NCBI GenBank assembly: GCA_043228905.1
Contig: JBHGNT010000015.1
Span: 8,866,001 to 8,930,000, forward strand
Direction of reading: 5' to 3'
Length of the DNA: 64,000 bases
Source: Azolla caroliniana
Lineage: Eukaryota > Polypodiophyta
The translations under genes and the position numbers were made by a program. The stretch's first letter is position 1. Each line of letters begins with the position of its first letter. Shown here piece by piece: positions 10,821 through 22,900 of this stretch. The notes beneath the pieces are model-generated. The model did no database searches. It was not told where the DNA came from and worked only from the letters and a program-made list of their open reading frames with translations.

Positions 10821-11401
10821 GTTGAGCTAGGTCGACTATGCATATAGACTTTCACATTATTTACAAACTATCTCGTAAGCTTAGAAAGAAATTCACTTGT
10901 ATTAATGTGTTAGATTGTAGAGTCAACCCAATCAATGAATCCAAATGGTACAATCTCGTTGACGTCGAATGCATTGAGCATAACATTGAATGAATGCTCA
11001 AATATTTGTGACTCGGAAGTTAGTCTTGTTGAGAAGAAGACAAGAGGGGAGCGAATAAGTATGTCAGTCAGATGCCATTCTTGATAGTCTATCTTGAGCC
11101 GCATTTGTGATACTCTTTGAGTCTTGACGACGTGCACCTACCCCATTTATTTAGAATTTATTCTTAGAATACAAGTGAATTAAGAAGAAGCGATGATGCT
11201 CAAGCGCTACACACATATATACATATTAATTATACAATACATATAAGAAGAATATGTACATATGTACATACATATACGTATGTACCGTAGGCCCTTCAAA
11301 TCCTCTCTCTGAGCTCCCTCCCTCCCTCCCTCCCTCTCTCTCGGTCTGCTCGCGTGCAGAGTGTGAGAGAGGGAAGGGGACAGACCAGAGAAGACAGATA
11401 G
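10821..11401 (+). promoter_or_regulatory. 5' flank and leader of the putative host gene
   Basis: No open coding stretch of note is seen. The last 200 bases hold AT-rich sequence with TATA-like stretches (catatatac near 11214), followed by a pyrimidine-rich block (ccctccctccctccctctct, 11319-11338) close upstream of the ATG, as in many plant core promoters and leaders. Placing the promoter here is inference from composition and position. Confidence 0.3.
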
Positions 11402-12339
11402 ATGGCTACGTTCGGATGCTTCGCGGGGCTCGCAGCGGGGGCCATAGGAGCTCTCTCCCCCACCGAGCTGCACCTCCTCCGCCTCTGCTCCTCCTCCTCC
11501 TCCTCCTCCTCCTCCTCCACCGATGACGACTACCCACCACCACCTGCACCTGCACCTGCACCACCAGCACCCGCTCCGGTTCCCCAGGTACATACAACAC
11601 ACAAATACACACCGAAGAGGACTTACAGAGATACATTCCAGGAACAAAATACCTAACGATTTCGAATGTACCTAATTCTTTGTAGATCTGAATTTTGGAA
11701 ATAAAGTTCTCTCTCCCTCTTATTTATGTGATTTAAATGACACATTAGATCGTCTTACCATTGAATGTATCCATCAGTTTATCGTATCCAAAATCTGACA
11801 TATGATGCTTAATGGCTTGTTTGATCGTGATTTTCTACTTTCTGTTTACGTTGCAAATTACTCAAGTCTAAAATATGTCCACTGCTTAGGCTTTTGATTT
11901 GAAATCCTTTGTACATGTTGTAATGTATGCATTGCATTGTATATATGCCTATGTAGACATGTAACTACTCGTTATACATATGGTACATCCATGTATATAT
12001 ACCTGGATACATACATGCATACATGCATACATACATGCGTACATACATGCGTACATCCATACATGCGTACATACATACATACATACATACATACATACAT
12101 ACATACATACATACATACATACATACATACATACATACATACATACATACATACATACAACTCATTTTTGTGTGGATGTGGAATTGCAGTGTCATGAAGA
12201 AATGCAAGGACAAAGCCAAACCTTGTGGGCACCCACAAGAAGTGAAAGATTAATATCTTGCTTTAGCATAGCAAAACTAGCATCAGAATTCGATGGCATT
12301 ACCTCATTAGATTCTTCCTATGGATGCAGAAATGCTTGA
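11402..12339 (+). CDS. Putative host gene, two exons, small protein of unknown function (111 aa)
   Basis: Exon 1 is 11402-11587 and exon 2 is 12190-12339, joined in phase 0 over a 602-bp intron with a GT donor (ccccag/gtacat) and AG acceptor (aattgcag/tgt). The product starts MATFGCFAGLAAGAIGALSP, a short hydrophobic Gly/Ala segment (residues 5-19) that could be an N-terminal anchor or targeting signal. It continues with TELHLLRLC, ten Ser, an acidic DDDY, a Pro/Ala-rich linker and, in exon 2, LISCFSIAKLASEFDG, which looks like a conserved helix. It contains no transposon motif and is the only non-mobile gene candidate here. Family not recognised. The splice model is mine; without splicing exon 1 reads on to 11656 (84 aa). 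Confidence 0.5.
12007..12159. repeat. ACAT tetranucleotide microsatellite in the intron
   Basis: Imperfect acatgcat/acatgcgt units lead into more than 20 perfect ACAT units (about 12064-12159), lying within the inferred intron just before the splice acceptor. It creates long spurious reading frames on both strands. Confidence 0.95.
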
Positions 12340-12352
12340 TTTATTGTTCTCC

Positions 12353-12376
12353 GGGGGGTGGGGTGGGTGGGTGGGG
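12353..12376 (+). other. G-quadruplex motif just after the host-gene stop codon
   Basis: Five runs of three to six G are separated by single T (12353-12376), starting 14 bases after the TGA at 12337-12339. Single-base loops make this a strong intramolecular G4 pattern in DNA or in the 3' UTR RNA. Function is not shown. Confidence 0.6.
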
Positions 12377-14080
12377 TCAGTTCGTGCCAAGTTATGAGGC
12401 ACCTTAATTGATATTGATGTTTTTGGATTGTTTTCAATTTAAATAGAAAATCAAAGAAAAACTTCGAAGTAGATAATGGGATTTTGTCAATGGTTGTCTA
12501 GATTAAATTTCTGAGTTAGGTGCATATCTGCATTTCAGTTGGCCTCATTTTTGTCCGGTTTGAGTTGGAGCCAATCCATCCGGAGGTTACCAAATTTGGT
12601 TGTTTAATGACTGTTGCACATGTTTTGTATTGTCAATGATGCATGCATGTTTTTTGTTTCGGTTGCTTTGAAGGCTGTGTGTGTTTATGTTTAAGGGTGC
12701 ATATTTCGCCATAGAGTATGTAAGGTACACACATCATCAGCTTTTTTATCTGGAATATTTTTTGAAGGCTCATTGTATAGCGGACATGTGAATTAAGAGA
12801 CTTGATGGAAACCATATGCGTGGATTTTTGGCTGATACAATATGCTTGATAACTGTGGATCTGTTTCATTTAGAAATGACTTTTTGGCTAATTCAATATA
12901 CTGGATAAGTGTGGATCGAATGCGTGTGGAAATGGTCTTTATCAATCTTGGTTATGTGCATTTGCAAGTGATGTCTTTCGTTCTCACTTTACAAATTCTT
13001 CTGTCATGTTTATACCAGAAAAAATGCTGATTGTTTTGTACAGAAATGTCATTTAACAGAATGACTTATGACTGTTTGCTTTTTAAGTTAATTTTTAGGA
13101 ATATATAGATATTAGAATGTGCATTCTAAAATGGTGTACGATTGGCTCCATAGCTTTGAAATAAATAACCAACCCAAGGCTTTAGCGTTCTGTCACCACC
13201 AAGTTGATGTGAGTAGGAGTCAGTAGGTGAAGAGCTACTATTGTATTGTTGACTATGACATGGTCATATGTCATGTGCAACAATATATGCGATACATGTC
13301 GTTACACTTTGTATTTTAATGGCAAGAGGAATTTATACTTCTGTTTTGATTATTCATTCACAGATATGGTAAGACAGTGAATCTCAGTGATGCCTTTTCC
13401 ATCTTGGAAGAATGATAATTTACCTACTATACCTAAAGGTGAACATGGATTATTTAGTGTAATGAATGTAACTGGTTGCCATATACTTGCCGAAATGGTT
13501 AGGAACATTTCATTTTTTGTGGAAAAACCATCGAATTTAAGAATATGTGGAAAAACCATTGAATTTAAGAAAGAGCCCTAAAATAACCAACCACCTAAAT
13601 GCTATGAGAATTTAAAGGCAAAGGAAAAAATGGGAGGACACTTACCATCCTTTCTGGGTAGTGAGGTTTTTTATTATCTTCCTCCATTCTGGTTTATAGT
13701 ATTAACCCTCTCATGTCCAATGAAGTGAGGATCTTTATTAAGTAAAGCTAAGTATGCATTTGGTGAAGTGGGGTACATAAGACTATTATATATATATATA
13801 TATATATATATAGTTGCGTGGTGTTGATTGCTTATACCGATTTAGATGCATGACATCTATTGTAGAATTAGTTCCACAACAAACACATTATAAATATATA
13901 GTTGCATGGTGTTGAATGTTTATATTGATTTAGATGAATGACATAAATGGTAGATGGTTCCAATGCAAATAGCTCAATGTAAGTTAAAATGTGTTGAGTG
14001 TTTATACCGATTTTGATGTTGAAAGTTTATACTAGTTTAGGTGCATGACATATATTGAAGCATGGTTCCAAAACAAATTA
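12377..14080. other. AT-rich region without recognisable gene
   Basis: I see no convincing ORF, RNA gene or element ends. The first part probably holds the 3' UTR and downstream flank of the host gene. There is a 30-base direct repeat (gtggaaaaaccat...gaatttaag at 13520 and 13549), and short similar segments near 12835 and 12890. The right part is repetitive (separate entry). Confidence 0.5.
13786..14060. repeat. TA microsatellite followed by about three degenerate ~95-bp repeats
   Basis: (TA)n covers 13786-13812. After it, a unit with gttgcgtggtgttgattg, tttataccgatttagatg, catgacat and gttccaaaac recurs at about 13813, 13900 and 13990-14060 with many changes. No coding content. Confidence 0.7.
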
Positions 14081-15842
14081 AAATGTTACAAGATGATATG
14101 GTGAGACTAATATTAGACTCCTCGTGGACCATAAAAGAGCCATTCTATATGGCAATAATCAAGAATAGGATCATGTCTTTCTTGAATTGTCGAACCGCTC
14201 ATTGCTAGATCCCGTCGATGCCCTTACGATATAGTGTGTCATGGAGTATGCAAAAATGCCGGCTTCGGACGCCAATATCTTCTTCTACTCGAGAAGCATG
14301 CTAGCAGGTGGTAGGCCCGAGATTAGGAAGCATATCATATCGTCAATCCATTTGTCCTTGGGGTCTTGGTTCCTGTCACCTGAATTGGCCGAGTCAATCC
14401 AAAAATTTTCCCCTTCCGGGAAGTCATCTTGTACGCCGCTGACTATTTCCCCGGATTCGAGTCGACTCAAATAGTATGCTACCGCGTGTTGTACCCCTGG
14501 CCTGTGATGGATATCAAAGTCAAATTCTTGTAGTAGTAGTATCCATCTGGCCAATCTGCCTAGTAATGATTGTTTCGTGACAAGATAAAACAACGCCGAG
14601 CGATCTACGTGAAAAGTGAATTTTCAACCAAGTAGGTAATGTCGAAATTTGGTGATGATGTAGATCATGTCAAGGTCCTCTCTCTCTCTCTCTCTCTTGT
14701 CGAGTAATTCTTCTCCGTTGCTGAGACTCTCCAACTGGCATAATATACCAACCGTACCAATTTGGTGCTATCAACTGCATCACTGCGTTGCGAATTGCCG
14801 TGTCGGAGGCGTCGACGGAATAGTTTTGGCCAGTCCGGCGGTTGGACGACGGGTACTTGTGACAACATGATTTTGAGGGCATGGTATGCCTCGTCCTTGG
14901 TAGGTCTCCATCGAAATGGCATGCGGTGTACCGCCGCATGTAGTGGCGTCGTGAAATTGGCCAAATATCATAACATTCGGTTGTGCCACCAAATTTGTCC
15001 TAGAAATTTGCTCAAGGCTTTCACGTTTTTTGGTGGTGGAGCCTAGATTATTGCTTTGTCCATATTGGGGTCTACCGTGATTCCTTCTTGCCTGACGATG
15101 TGACCCAGTAGCGCTCCGCTTGTTACGTCAAATGCGCATTTCGCTAGATTCAAGCTCAGTCAAGCCGGTCGACATCTATCCAAGCAAAGGCGTAGGTGTT
15201 TGAGATGTTCAAGTCATCAGATGTATACAACAAAATCATCTAAAAAGACCCGCATAAATGGAGGAATGTAATCATGAAGATTTCCATGATGATATGCTGG
15301 AATGTCGCAGGTGTCGTTTTTAGGCCGAACATCATGACGAATGCCACGAAAATGCTCATTTTGTGCCGAACATTGTCTTTTCTTGGTCGTCCGGGTGCAT
15401 CCGGATTTGATTGTATCCACTGAAACAGTCTCTAGGAAGTTGTAGATTTCGTAGCCTACTACTACATGCAATACTCCATTGGTGAAAGCTAGGGGAAATG
15501 CGTTTGTGATAGTGGTGGCGTTGAGTTTCCAATAGTCGACATCGGCCCGGATTTTGCCGTTCTTTTTCGGCACCACCATGATTGGACTCCATGTTGCTTG
15601 CTTGACTGGCCGAATGAAACCAACTCGCAACAACTTGTCAATTTCCTCCTTTACCTTGACTGCGTAGTTTGGGTTCATTCGATACCATTGCTGTTGTACC
15701 TGTTTCGTGTTCGTATTGAGATGTATCTGGTGCTAATAAAACCTAGGGTCGAGAGCCTGAATGTCACTATATGACCATGCAAATACGTCTTTATACTCCT
15801 TTAACAATTTCACCATCACTGATCTCTCGGTTGGCGCAAGCT
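14081..15842 (-). pseudogene. Gyp-3 pol (RT, RNase H, start of integrase), degenerate; split by Gyp-4
   Basis: A minus-strand Ty3/gypsy remnant. RT is seen at 15678-15217 (EEIDKLLRVGFIRPV, PIMVVPKKNGKIR, FLDDFVVYI). RNase H follows with the SLLGRLARWILLLQEFDF and YYLSRLESG blocks (14593-14285), and a faint integrase start (YRKGIDGI-like) near 14230. Many stops and frameshifts make it the most decayed gypsy element here. At 15842 it is cut by Gyp-4 and continues at 35445. The left limit is where similarity fades. Confidence 0.75.
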
Positions 15843-16772
15843 TGTTATGTACACATAACGTTGGTGAGGGTGGGTCACTAATATTTACATTAGTGAAGTA
15901 TGTTCAGTAATGTTAAAAAGGGGCTAATGTGATTGGATAGAAGGAATGATAGGTGCATGCACTATCATGATTTGGGCAACCAATGAATGGAAACCCTTTT
16001 AGAAAGGCACATCTATACAAGGGGCCTAGGAGAAGGTATAAATATGAGGCTTAGCTACCCTCATAAGGACATTACGTCGGAAGGCTGCTAACTTAGGCAC
16101 CGGTGGTGCGGGCTAGACTTTCGTCTCGACGATCGTGTTTATCTCTTCCAAGGTATTAGTCATCCTAATTTCCGGCGGTATGGACGTTGGTGGTAGGTTG
16201 GCTATGTCTAAAAAGCCAAAGGCAATATACAAATAGTACATAATACTGTTTCCTTTGCAGAAATACATATTATCAAAAAAACTACATTGTTGCCAATAAC
16301 ACCTTTGCTAGTAGAGCACATATAAACCTTGAGAAAATTCCATTGCTATGTCGAGTTATAAGACCACATATAAACCTTGAGAAGGCCTCCACTTTAGCAC
16401 GAATAAGCCTCTTTATCACCTCTTTTCCATTCACCTTTGCTTGAACATGTGGGACATTGTGCAACCAGAACCATTCTCAGACTCTGCCATTTAACTTCTT
16501 TGCCACTATCATTGATTTATATTCCATGGGATCATATGCTGAAATTGTACGATGTTTTGGAGACATCTCGATGAGGCAGCCATAGAACAAATCAAACAGC
16601 CATAGAACACAACAAAACCCAAAATGAAAGCCCATAATACTGCCACCTCCTTCTTCCCCTTGAAAACAATTGGGTATTCATCACAGACTCAACTAGTTTC
16701 TCTTTGGCATCCCATCTGCTTTTCTTCAATCTCCTACAGAAACTGGCTCAATCTCATACAGAATAAGACAGA

Positions 16773-16964
16773 TTAAAATGGCTCAATGTCATACAGAATA
16801 ACACTCAGTTTTGTGCCCGTTCCTTGGCCTTTAACTTTCCCATGTGATGTGTCCTTTTCTACCAGTTTGGTAGTAAAAATCCTCTCTCCTATCAAGCTGC
16901 TGAGGTAATCTGCTGCTTCTTGGCCGTAGTCTTCTTCTAGCTCTGTAAACATCGGCTTAAACAT
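16773..16964 (-). CDS. Small ORF with TATA box upstream, unknown function (63 aa)
   Basis: The ATG at 16964 lies 45 bases downstream of a good TATA box (tatataaata on the minus strand, 17018-17009), so a transcript could start between them. The product begins MFKPMFTELEEDYGQEAADY, a mildly acidic helix, and ends LYDIEPF. I do not recognise it. The TATA-to-ATG segment exists twice in tandem (129-bp repeat). It may be the first exon of a gene caught in the insertion, or chance. Confidence 0.3.
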   Translation of the reverse strand: MFKPMFTELEEDYGQEAADYLSSLIGERIFTTKLVEKDTSHGKVKGQGTGTKLSVILYDIEPF

Positions 16965-17180
16965 TGCCAAAAAACCTAGTTTCTCTTTAGCCTGCCGATC
17001 TTCTCAGTATTTATATATCTTTCTCTGCCTTTTTCCAATGCAAGATTCATAACCTATCCAAATTCTTGGACCTGTAAACATCGGCTTAAACATTGCCAAA
17101 AAACCTGGTTTCTCTTTAGCCTGCCCATCTTCTCAGTCTTTATATACCTTTCTCTGCCTTTTTCCAATGCAAGATTGAAC
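16943..17180. repeat. Two tandem copies of a 129-bp block
   Basis: ctgtaaacatcggcttaaac starts at 16943 and again at 17072, and similarity continues to about 17180. Each copy holds the minus-strand start region and TATA box of the small ORF. Confidence 0.85.
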
Positions 17181-17215
17181 CTGGTTTTGAATTGGGATTA
17201 TATCTTGTTGGTAAT

Positions 17216-17846
17216 CCTGTGTTAAGAACAAAATCAGTCCAAAAGTTTCCTTACCCACTCTTGATAATTGCCTTCAACCCTCCCCACCATCTTCACTCAT
17301 CCTTAACCCAACAAATATTTCTTCATTTAGTGGACATCAGCCATCTCACCGATTAACATGGTTCCAATGTCCATGCATATCCTGTATTAATCAACAAAAA
17401 TTAGTCTAAACGTTTCCTCACCCACTCCTGATAATTGGCTTCGACCCTCCCCACCATCTTCACTCATCCTTAACCCAGAAAAATTTCTTCGTTCAGTCGA
17501 CATCAGCCATCTCACCGATTAACATGGTGCTAGTGTCCACGCATATCCTGTATTAATCAAAAAAAAATTGGTCTAAACATTTCCTCACCCAATCGTGCTA
17601 TAGTCGGCTTCGACCTCCCTACCATCTTCACTCATCCTTATCACAGAAAAATTTTCTTCGTTCAGTCCACATCAACCGTCTGGCTGATTAGCCTCATGCC
17701 AATGTCCATGAAAAAACCTCACCCATTCATGATAGTAGGCTACAACACCCCCATCATCTTCACTCATCCTTATCACAGGAAAAATCTCTTCATTCAATCC
17801 ACATCAGCCATCTCACATATTAGCATCTTGCCAATGTCCACGAAGT
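17216..17846. repeat. Four tandem ~165-bp repeats
   Basis: Units start at about 17216, 17381, 17547 and 17700. The last is shortened inside. Marker strings are caccatcttcactcatcctta and catcagccatctcac. Divergence between units is moderate, so the array is not recent. Confidence 0.85.
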
Positions 17847-18131
17847 TCCCCATCAATCAGCTCACTGTTATCGAGTATCTCCAATAGCTTAAACCTACAT
17901 AAACAAAAATGAATGCATACACTGTTGTCCTTATGAAACAACCTTATCATTCATCCTATCTTAGGGATGAAGATCATCATCCCTATGTAAGGTAAAGCAT
18001 CTGCTTCACTATCCGCACCAAACATATCGGAGATTACCGAGAAAAAATTCTTTTATGAAAAAACTCTTACTATGCACACCAATCACCTCTTCCATGTTGA
18101 GTCATGTTGATTAGTAATAGACTCTTAACAG

Positions 18132-18143
18132 TGGTATCAGAGC
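18132..18143 (+). promoter_or_regulatory. Primer-binding site of Gyp-4 (initiator Met tRNA)
   Basis: tggtatcagagc, complementary to the 3' end of plant initiator tRNA-Met, begins two bases after the LTR end. This fixes the element start and its plus orientation. Confidence 0.9.
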
Positions 18144-18374
18144 ATTTACTAATAATTTTTTTTTGTTGTTGTAATGTTTTTTGCATGTGAGCGATGGGGA
18201 TCTAACAAGGCTCGTATGCTCTTCACAGGATCAAAACAACATTCTTAACCCGGTATTCTTCTTTCTCGATCTCTCTCTCCTTTTCTATGATGTTGTCTTC
18301 TTGGTCGAATCAAATTTGTATAACTTTTTATTTTCTTTCTTTCTACTTTCTACCATGCTACGATTTTAATTATT

Positions 18375-18830
18375 ATTGTGCATCGGGCCGTGTGTGTTTG
18401 CACTAATCACACAAGCTCAACTCATGGCTCTTTTCAATATTGCAATGTATCTCCCACTCTCCCCTCTCTTGAGCCATCTCTTAAGATAATAATTATTCTT
18501 GTGCATCGGGTCGAGTGCGTTTGCCCTAATCGCACATGCTCACCTCATGGCCCTTTTGCATATGATGTTGAGTATGCCACTCTTCCCTTTATTGAGCCAT
18601 CACTTGGCTGATTCTATGGGATGTTGTGGTCTTGACGAGGTGTATGTTGCCTAACTATGCCACTCTACTCTCTATTAAGCCATCACTTGGCCGATTCTAT
18701 GGGATGTTGTGGCCTTAACGAGGTATATGTCACTTACCTATGCCACTTTACTCTTTATTGAGCCATCACTTGGCGGATTCTAGGGAGGTGTGGTGGTCTT
18801 GAGGAGGTGCATGCCGACTACCTTAGGGTT
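18375..18830 (+). repeat. Tandem repeats in the Gyp-4 leader
   Basis: Two ~120-bp units begin gtgcatcggg(c/t)cg (about 18379 and 18501). Three further ~90-bp units follow, each with gagccatcacttgg, gattctatgggatg and gtcttgacgaggtg (about 18594, 18676, 18758). They lie between PBS and gag, before the Cop-2 insertion. No ORF. Confidence 0.75.
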
Positions 18831-19026
18831 TCATACCTTAAGGCATGCTTAATATTCATACAACTAATTGATTATTATTCTAATTATTTTCTAATTACAC
18901 AAATTGTCTTTTCACTTTCTAATGATTTTCTCATAATTGTCATTAAATACCCACCCACAATTAACTCTCTTTCTTGCCCTTATTTTAAGTTCATTTACAT
19001 TATTTACGTACGTTTAATGGTGTAAG

Positions 19027-19308
19027 TGTCGAATACATGTGTATAATGGACGTATTCACACTATCCCGTTTCGGCCATTTATGTAATTAGCATAAAGGGT
19101 AGTTGCCCTAAGTCGGTCACTATATATAGTGACCTTGCAACCTTTTTGTAAGGTTGGTTGTTGTATTGTCTCTTTGTGAAATAAGAAAGTCTTTTGTGTC
19201 TCTCTCCCTCTCTCTCTCTCTGTGCACGACCTACAATCTGTCATACGCAGGTACTCAGAAGAATCGAATGCTTCTTGATCTTCCGCATTGACGACCTCGT
19301 CTACAACA
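19027..19308 (+). repeat. 5' LTR of Cop-2
   Basis: TGTCGAATAC...CTACAACA. It contains a TATA-like cactatatatagtg (about 19118) and a CT run (19200-19222). It is identical to the 3' LTR except for the CT run. Confidence 0.95.
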
Positions 19309-19310
19309 TC

Positions 19311-19322
19311 TGGTATCAGAGC
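19311..19322 (+). promoter_or_regulatory. Primer-binding site of Cop-2 (initiator Met tRNA)
   Basis: tggtatcagagc two bases after the LTR, as in most plant copia elements. A ~650-bp leader follows, with a cctgcacagcattcggt motif repeated three times (19325-19420). Confidence 0.9.
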
Positions 19323-19976
19323 TTGCACAGCATTCGGTCCTTCAATCCGCTGTCGGCCGTCGTCACCGCCTGCACAGCATTCGGTTCTTCACTTCATCAC
19401 GGCCTGCACAGTATTCGCGTCATTCGAAGAAAGAGAGAAGAAGAACAAAAACGAGGTTTGCACCTCATCGCGTTAGATCCTTTTGCTTGGAGTAAGCCAT
19501 CAGGTTGTACTCCGTTCCTTGTGATCGTAACAGCTCGAGGTGAAATCCCCTTGTGCATCATTGACACGATCGTGCTCCATTCGGTTAAACGGCATCCGAA
19601 AAGGTCATTAAACGCTGCTCGCTGCTCGTTGTAACCACTCGGTGCAGATCGGTCTCAAGACAACAACCCCAATTCGCGCTTCATCCGGCTGATCGACATT
19701 CGAGAGGATCAGTTGGATCTGTCTCTCTCGTCGCTGCAGCCACCCGAAGCAGAATCGGTCCAGATAATCGGTTTCAATAATCGGTATTCGGCAACATTCG
19801 GGAAGACCAGTCGGTTCTGTCCCTCAAGCTACCGAAGTCAATTCGAGCAAGTTCCGAAGCCGAACCGACTCGGGTTCAAATCCGACTAGAACGATATCGG
19901 GTGAGCCAACCGGCTGCACCCCAACAAGGTTCGTAGTCAACTCCGAACCGAGCTTCGTCAACCGAAACCGAATTTG

Positions 19977-22900
19977 ATGGCATCAACATCCGGCTCGTCA
20001 GAAATGAGTCTACGAAAGTTCGATGGATCGAACTTCAACTTCTGGAAGGAGCAAATGCAGGACTATCTCATAGTCAAGGGGCAAATCGATCCCATCGAAA
20101 ATGAAGAACCTCCAGAAGGATACAAACCAATTGAGTGGCAGAAGCTGGACAGAATTGTCCGCGCCACGATTCGGATGCACCTATCGGAATCGGTATACTT
20201 TACGGTGCAATCGTGTATGACAACATTCGAACTGTGGAAAACACTGTCGGACACTTACGAAAAGAAGGTCGCCGCAACGAAGATGTTTCTGATCCGGCGC
20301 CTCTACAACTTGCGGATGAAAGAATCCGATTCGGTTCAAGCACACCTCAATGAGTACGAAAGCATAAGCTCCCAAATCTCGTCACAGGGGATGGCAATCG
20401 AGGATGAACTCAGAGCAATGATACTCATGAGCAGCCTTCCCTCATCATGGGAAACTTTCGTCACAACCGTGTGCAACGCGTCAACCACGGCTGTTAAATA
20501 CTCCGAAGTCACGAGCGCAATCCTGACCGAAGCAGCTCGGAGAAAGTCTTTCGCCAAAGACTCAACAGATGACGCTTACGTAGTGCAAGGTTCGACAGAC
20601 CGATCGAACATACGAGGAAGAGATTCCTCACGGCCGCCGAACAATCAGCGAAGACGGAGCCAGTCACGGGATAACCGAATCTGCAACTATTGCAAGAAAC
20701 CCGGACACATCAAAGCCGACTGCCGCGCACTCAAGAACAAGAACAACAAGAAGAGTGGCCGGCATGAGGAGATCAATTACGTCAGCTTCTCAGCTGATGT
20801 ACTACCGGACGACCCGAATATACTATCAATCGAAAATCCAGTCGGATCAGAAGTTCTACTCACGACTGAAGAATCGAGCACATGGCTCTTAGATTCGGGC
20901 GCGTCATTTCACGTGACTCCTCATCGATCCCAATTTCGGCAATATACGATCCGTCACTCCGACTCAGTTCGAGTCGGTAACTCGCAACACTGTGACATCA
21001 TCGGAATCGGCACAGTAGAGCTCAACCTTGCAGGTGGCTCTACACTTGTACTCCACAATGTCCGACATGTACCCGAGCTCTCAAGGCCATTGATCTCAGT
21101 CGGACAACTAGATGAAGACGGCATTCGTGCCGGTTTCTCTTCGGGAGGGTGGACACTCCACAGGGGGAACCTCCTGCTTGCTAGAGGACCCAAGATACAC
21201 TCCCTGTATCCGTTACATGTTACGCTCAGAGAGGGTAACCTGTTTTTGGTGGATATTCCTGTGTCATCACTATGGCACCGAAGATTAGGACACCTCAGCA
21301 AGGCCGGCATCACGCACCTATATAGAGCCGGATACATCCCCAAACTCTCCTTCTCGGACCATCAATTCTGCGAGCATTGCCAGTATGGCAAACAAGCAGC
21401 CGCATCACACCCGACATCAGCACCCAGAGAAACGAGACCTCTTGATTTGGTCCACTCGGACGTCTGTGGCCCAATGCCGCATCAGTCTCTCGGCGGTGCC
21501 TCTTACTTCGTCACTTTTATTGACGATTCGACTCGAAAGGTGTGGGCTTATCCAATTCGCTCCAAAGATTGGGTCTTCTCGATCTTCACCGATTGGCTCG
21601 CTATGGTAGAAAATCAAACCGACCGAAAGCTGAAATGCTTTCGGACAGACAATGGGGGAGAATTTAAATCCGAAGAATTCGTCAAATTCTGCCGACAACG
21701 CGGCATCCGACGTGAATTTACGGCACCACACAGTCCGGAGCAAAACGGGATTGCAGAACGAATGAATCGGACAATCCAAGAAAGGATAGTTTCCATGCTC
21801 CAACACTCCGGACTGTCGGATGGCTTCTGGGCAGAGGCTCTACTCACGGCAGTACACATAATCAATATGTCGCCAAGTAGACCTCTAGGACTTCGAATTC
21901 CTCAGGAACTATGGATCGGCAGTAAGCCGAATTACGACAAGCTGAGGATCTTCGGATGCGAGGCGTACGCCCTTATTCCGAAAGATGATCGCCGAAAACT
22001 TGCACCTCGGTCCCGGAAATGCATTTTCCTTGGATATGGATCCGACGGCGAAATGGGATACCGACTCTGGGACCCCGAACACAGGCAAATCGTTCGAAGT
22101 TCGGACGTTGTGTTCAACGAGTCGGCTATGAATCCATCAGTCGAAAAACCGATCGAAGTCTGAAGGGTAACGTTTTCCGATGTGCCGACCCTTCAAGAAG
22201 GCCCCTCTCTCAACACACGGTCAGCTTCACGGGTAGCTGAACCTTACACTACCAACTCGGACAACTCCGACTCGGCACAGCAGAACAATCCGCTTTCGGA
22301 CCATCCGACCTCGATACCCGATGCGACCAGTCCAATCATACCTCGACAATCCGAGAGACTGTCGCAACCTCCGGAGAGGTATTCTCCTGGAATTTTCTTC
22401 ACCGACGCCGGCGAACCGACGTCTTACGAAGAAGCATCGACATCTGTCGATTCCGCCACCTGGCATCTGGCGATGGAGTCGGAAATGCACTCCATTCGGG
22501 CAAACAAGACCTGGGATCTGGTCGAATTACCTAGGAACTGACGTGCTCTTCCTTGCAAGTGGGTCTATCGACTAAAAGAGACGTCTGATTCGACCACCCC
22601 AAAGTACAAGGCCAGATTAGTTGCGAAGGGCTTCCGACAAGAATATGGCGTCGACTTCGACGAGATTTTTTCACCAGTGGTGAAAATGACAACCCTTCGT
22701 TTTCTGCTCGGCGTCGTGGCAGCCGACAACTTGGAGCTGATTCAGCTAGATGTCAAAACAGCATTCCTCCATGGTGATCTTGACGAGGAAATTTATATGG
22801 AGCAGCCAAAAGGCTTCGTGGCGACTGGCCAAGAACATCTAGTCTGCCGACTCAGGAAGAGTCTATACGGCCTCAAACAGGCACCGCGACAATGGTACAA

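Larger units (their letters stand above)
16211..18107. other. Insertion of unknown origin inside the Gyp-4 LTR
   Basis: There is no matching sequence in the 3' LTR. No LTR, RT or transposase motif and no clear terminal inverted repeats or target duplication are seen. Read on the minus strand it looks like a captured gene end: four ~165-bp tandem repeats, then a duplicated 129-bp block with a TATA box and start codon, then a small ORF (16964-16773), then further sequence with only short open stretches (16464-16282). Confidence 0.55.
15843..18130 (+). repeat. 5' LTR of Gyp-4, interrupted by unknown DNA
   Basis: 15843-16210 matches 34971-35338 of the 3' LTR; the end (tgattagtaatagactcttaaca, about 18108-18130) matches 35417-35439. 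Between them about 1.9 kb of foreign DNA replaces about 80 bp of LTR. It starts TGTTATGTACACATAA. The TATA-like gtataaatatgagg is at about 16036. Confidence 0.85.

Noticed and set aside
11937-12253. Long reading frames of repeated YIHT, MYVC or similar on both strands
   Set aside because: They are translations of the ACAT microsatellite; only the last ~50 codons of one frame match a plausible exon.
13350-13581. Opposing 64-69 codon ORFs near 13400 as a further exon of the host gene
   Set aside because: No splice-site support in phase with the 111-codon model, whose stop codon lies before this region.
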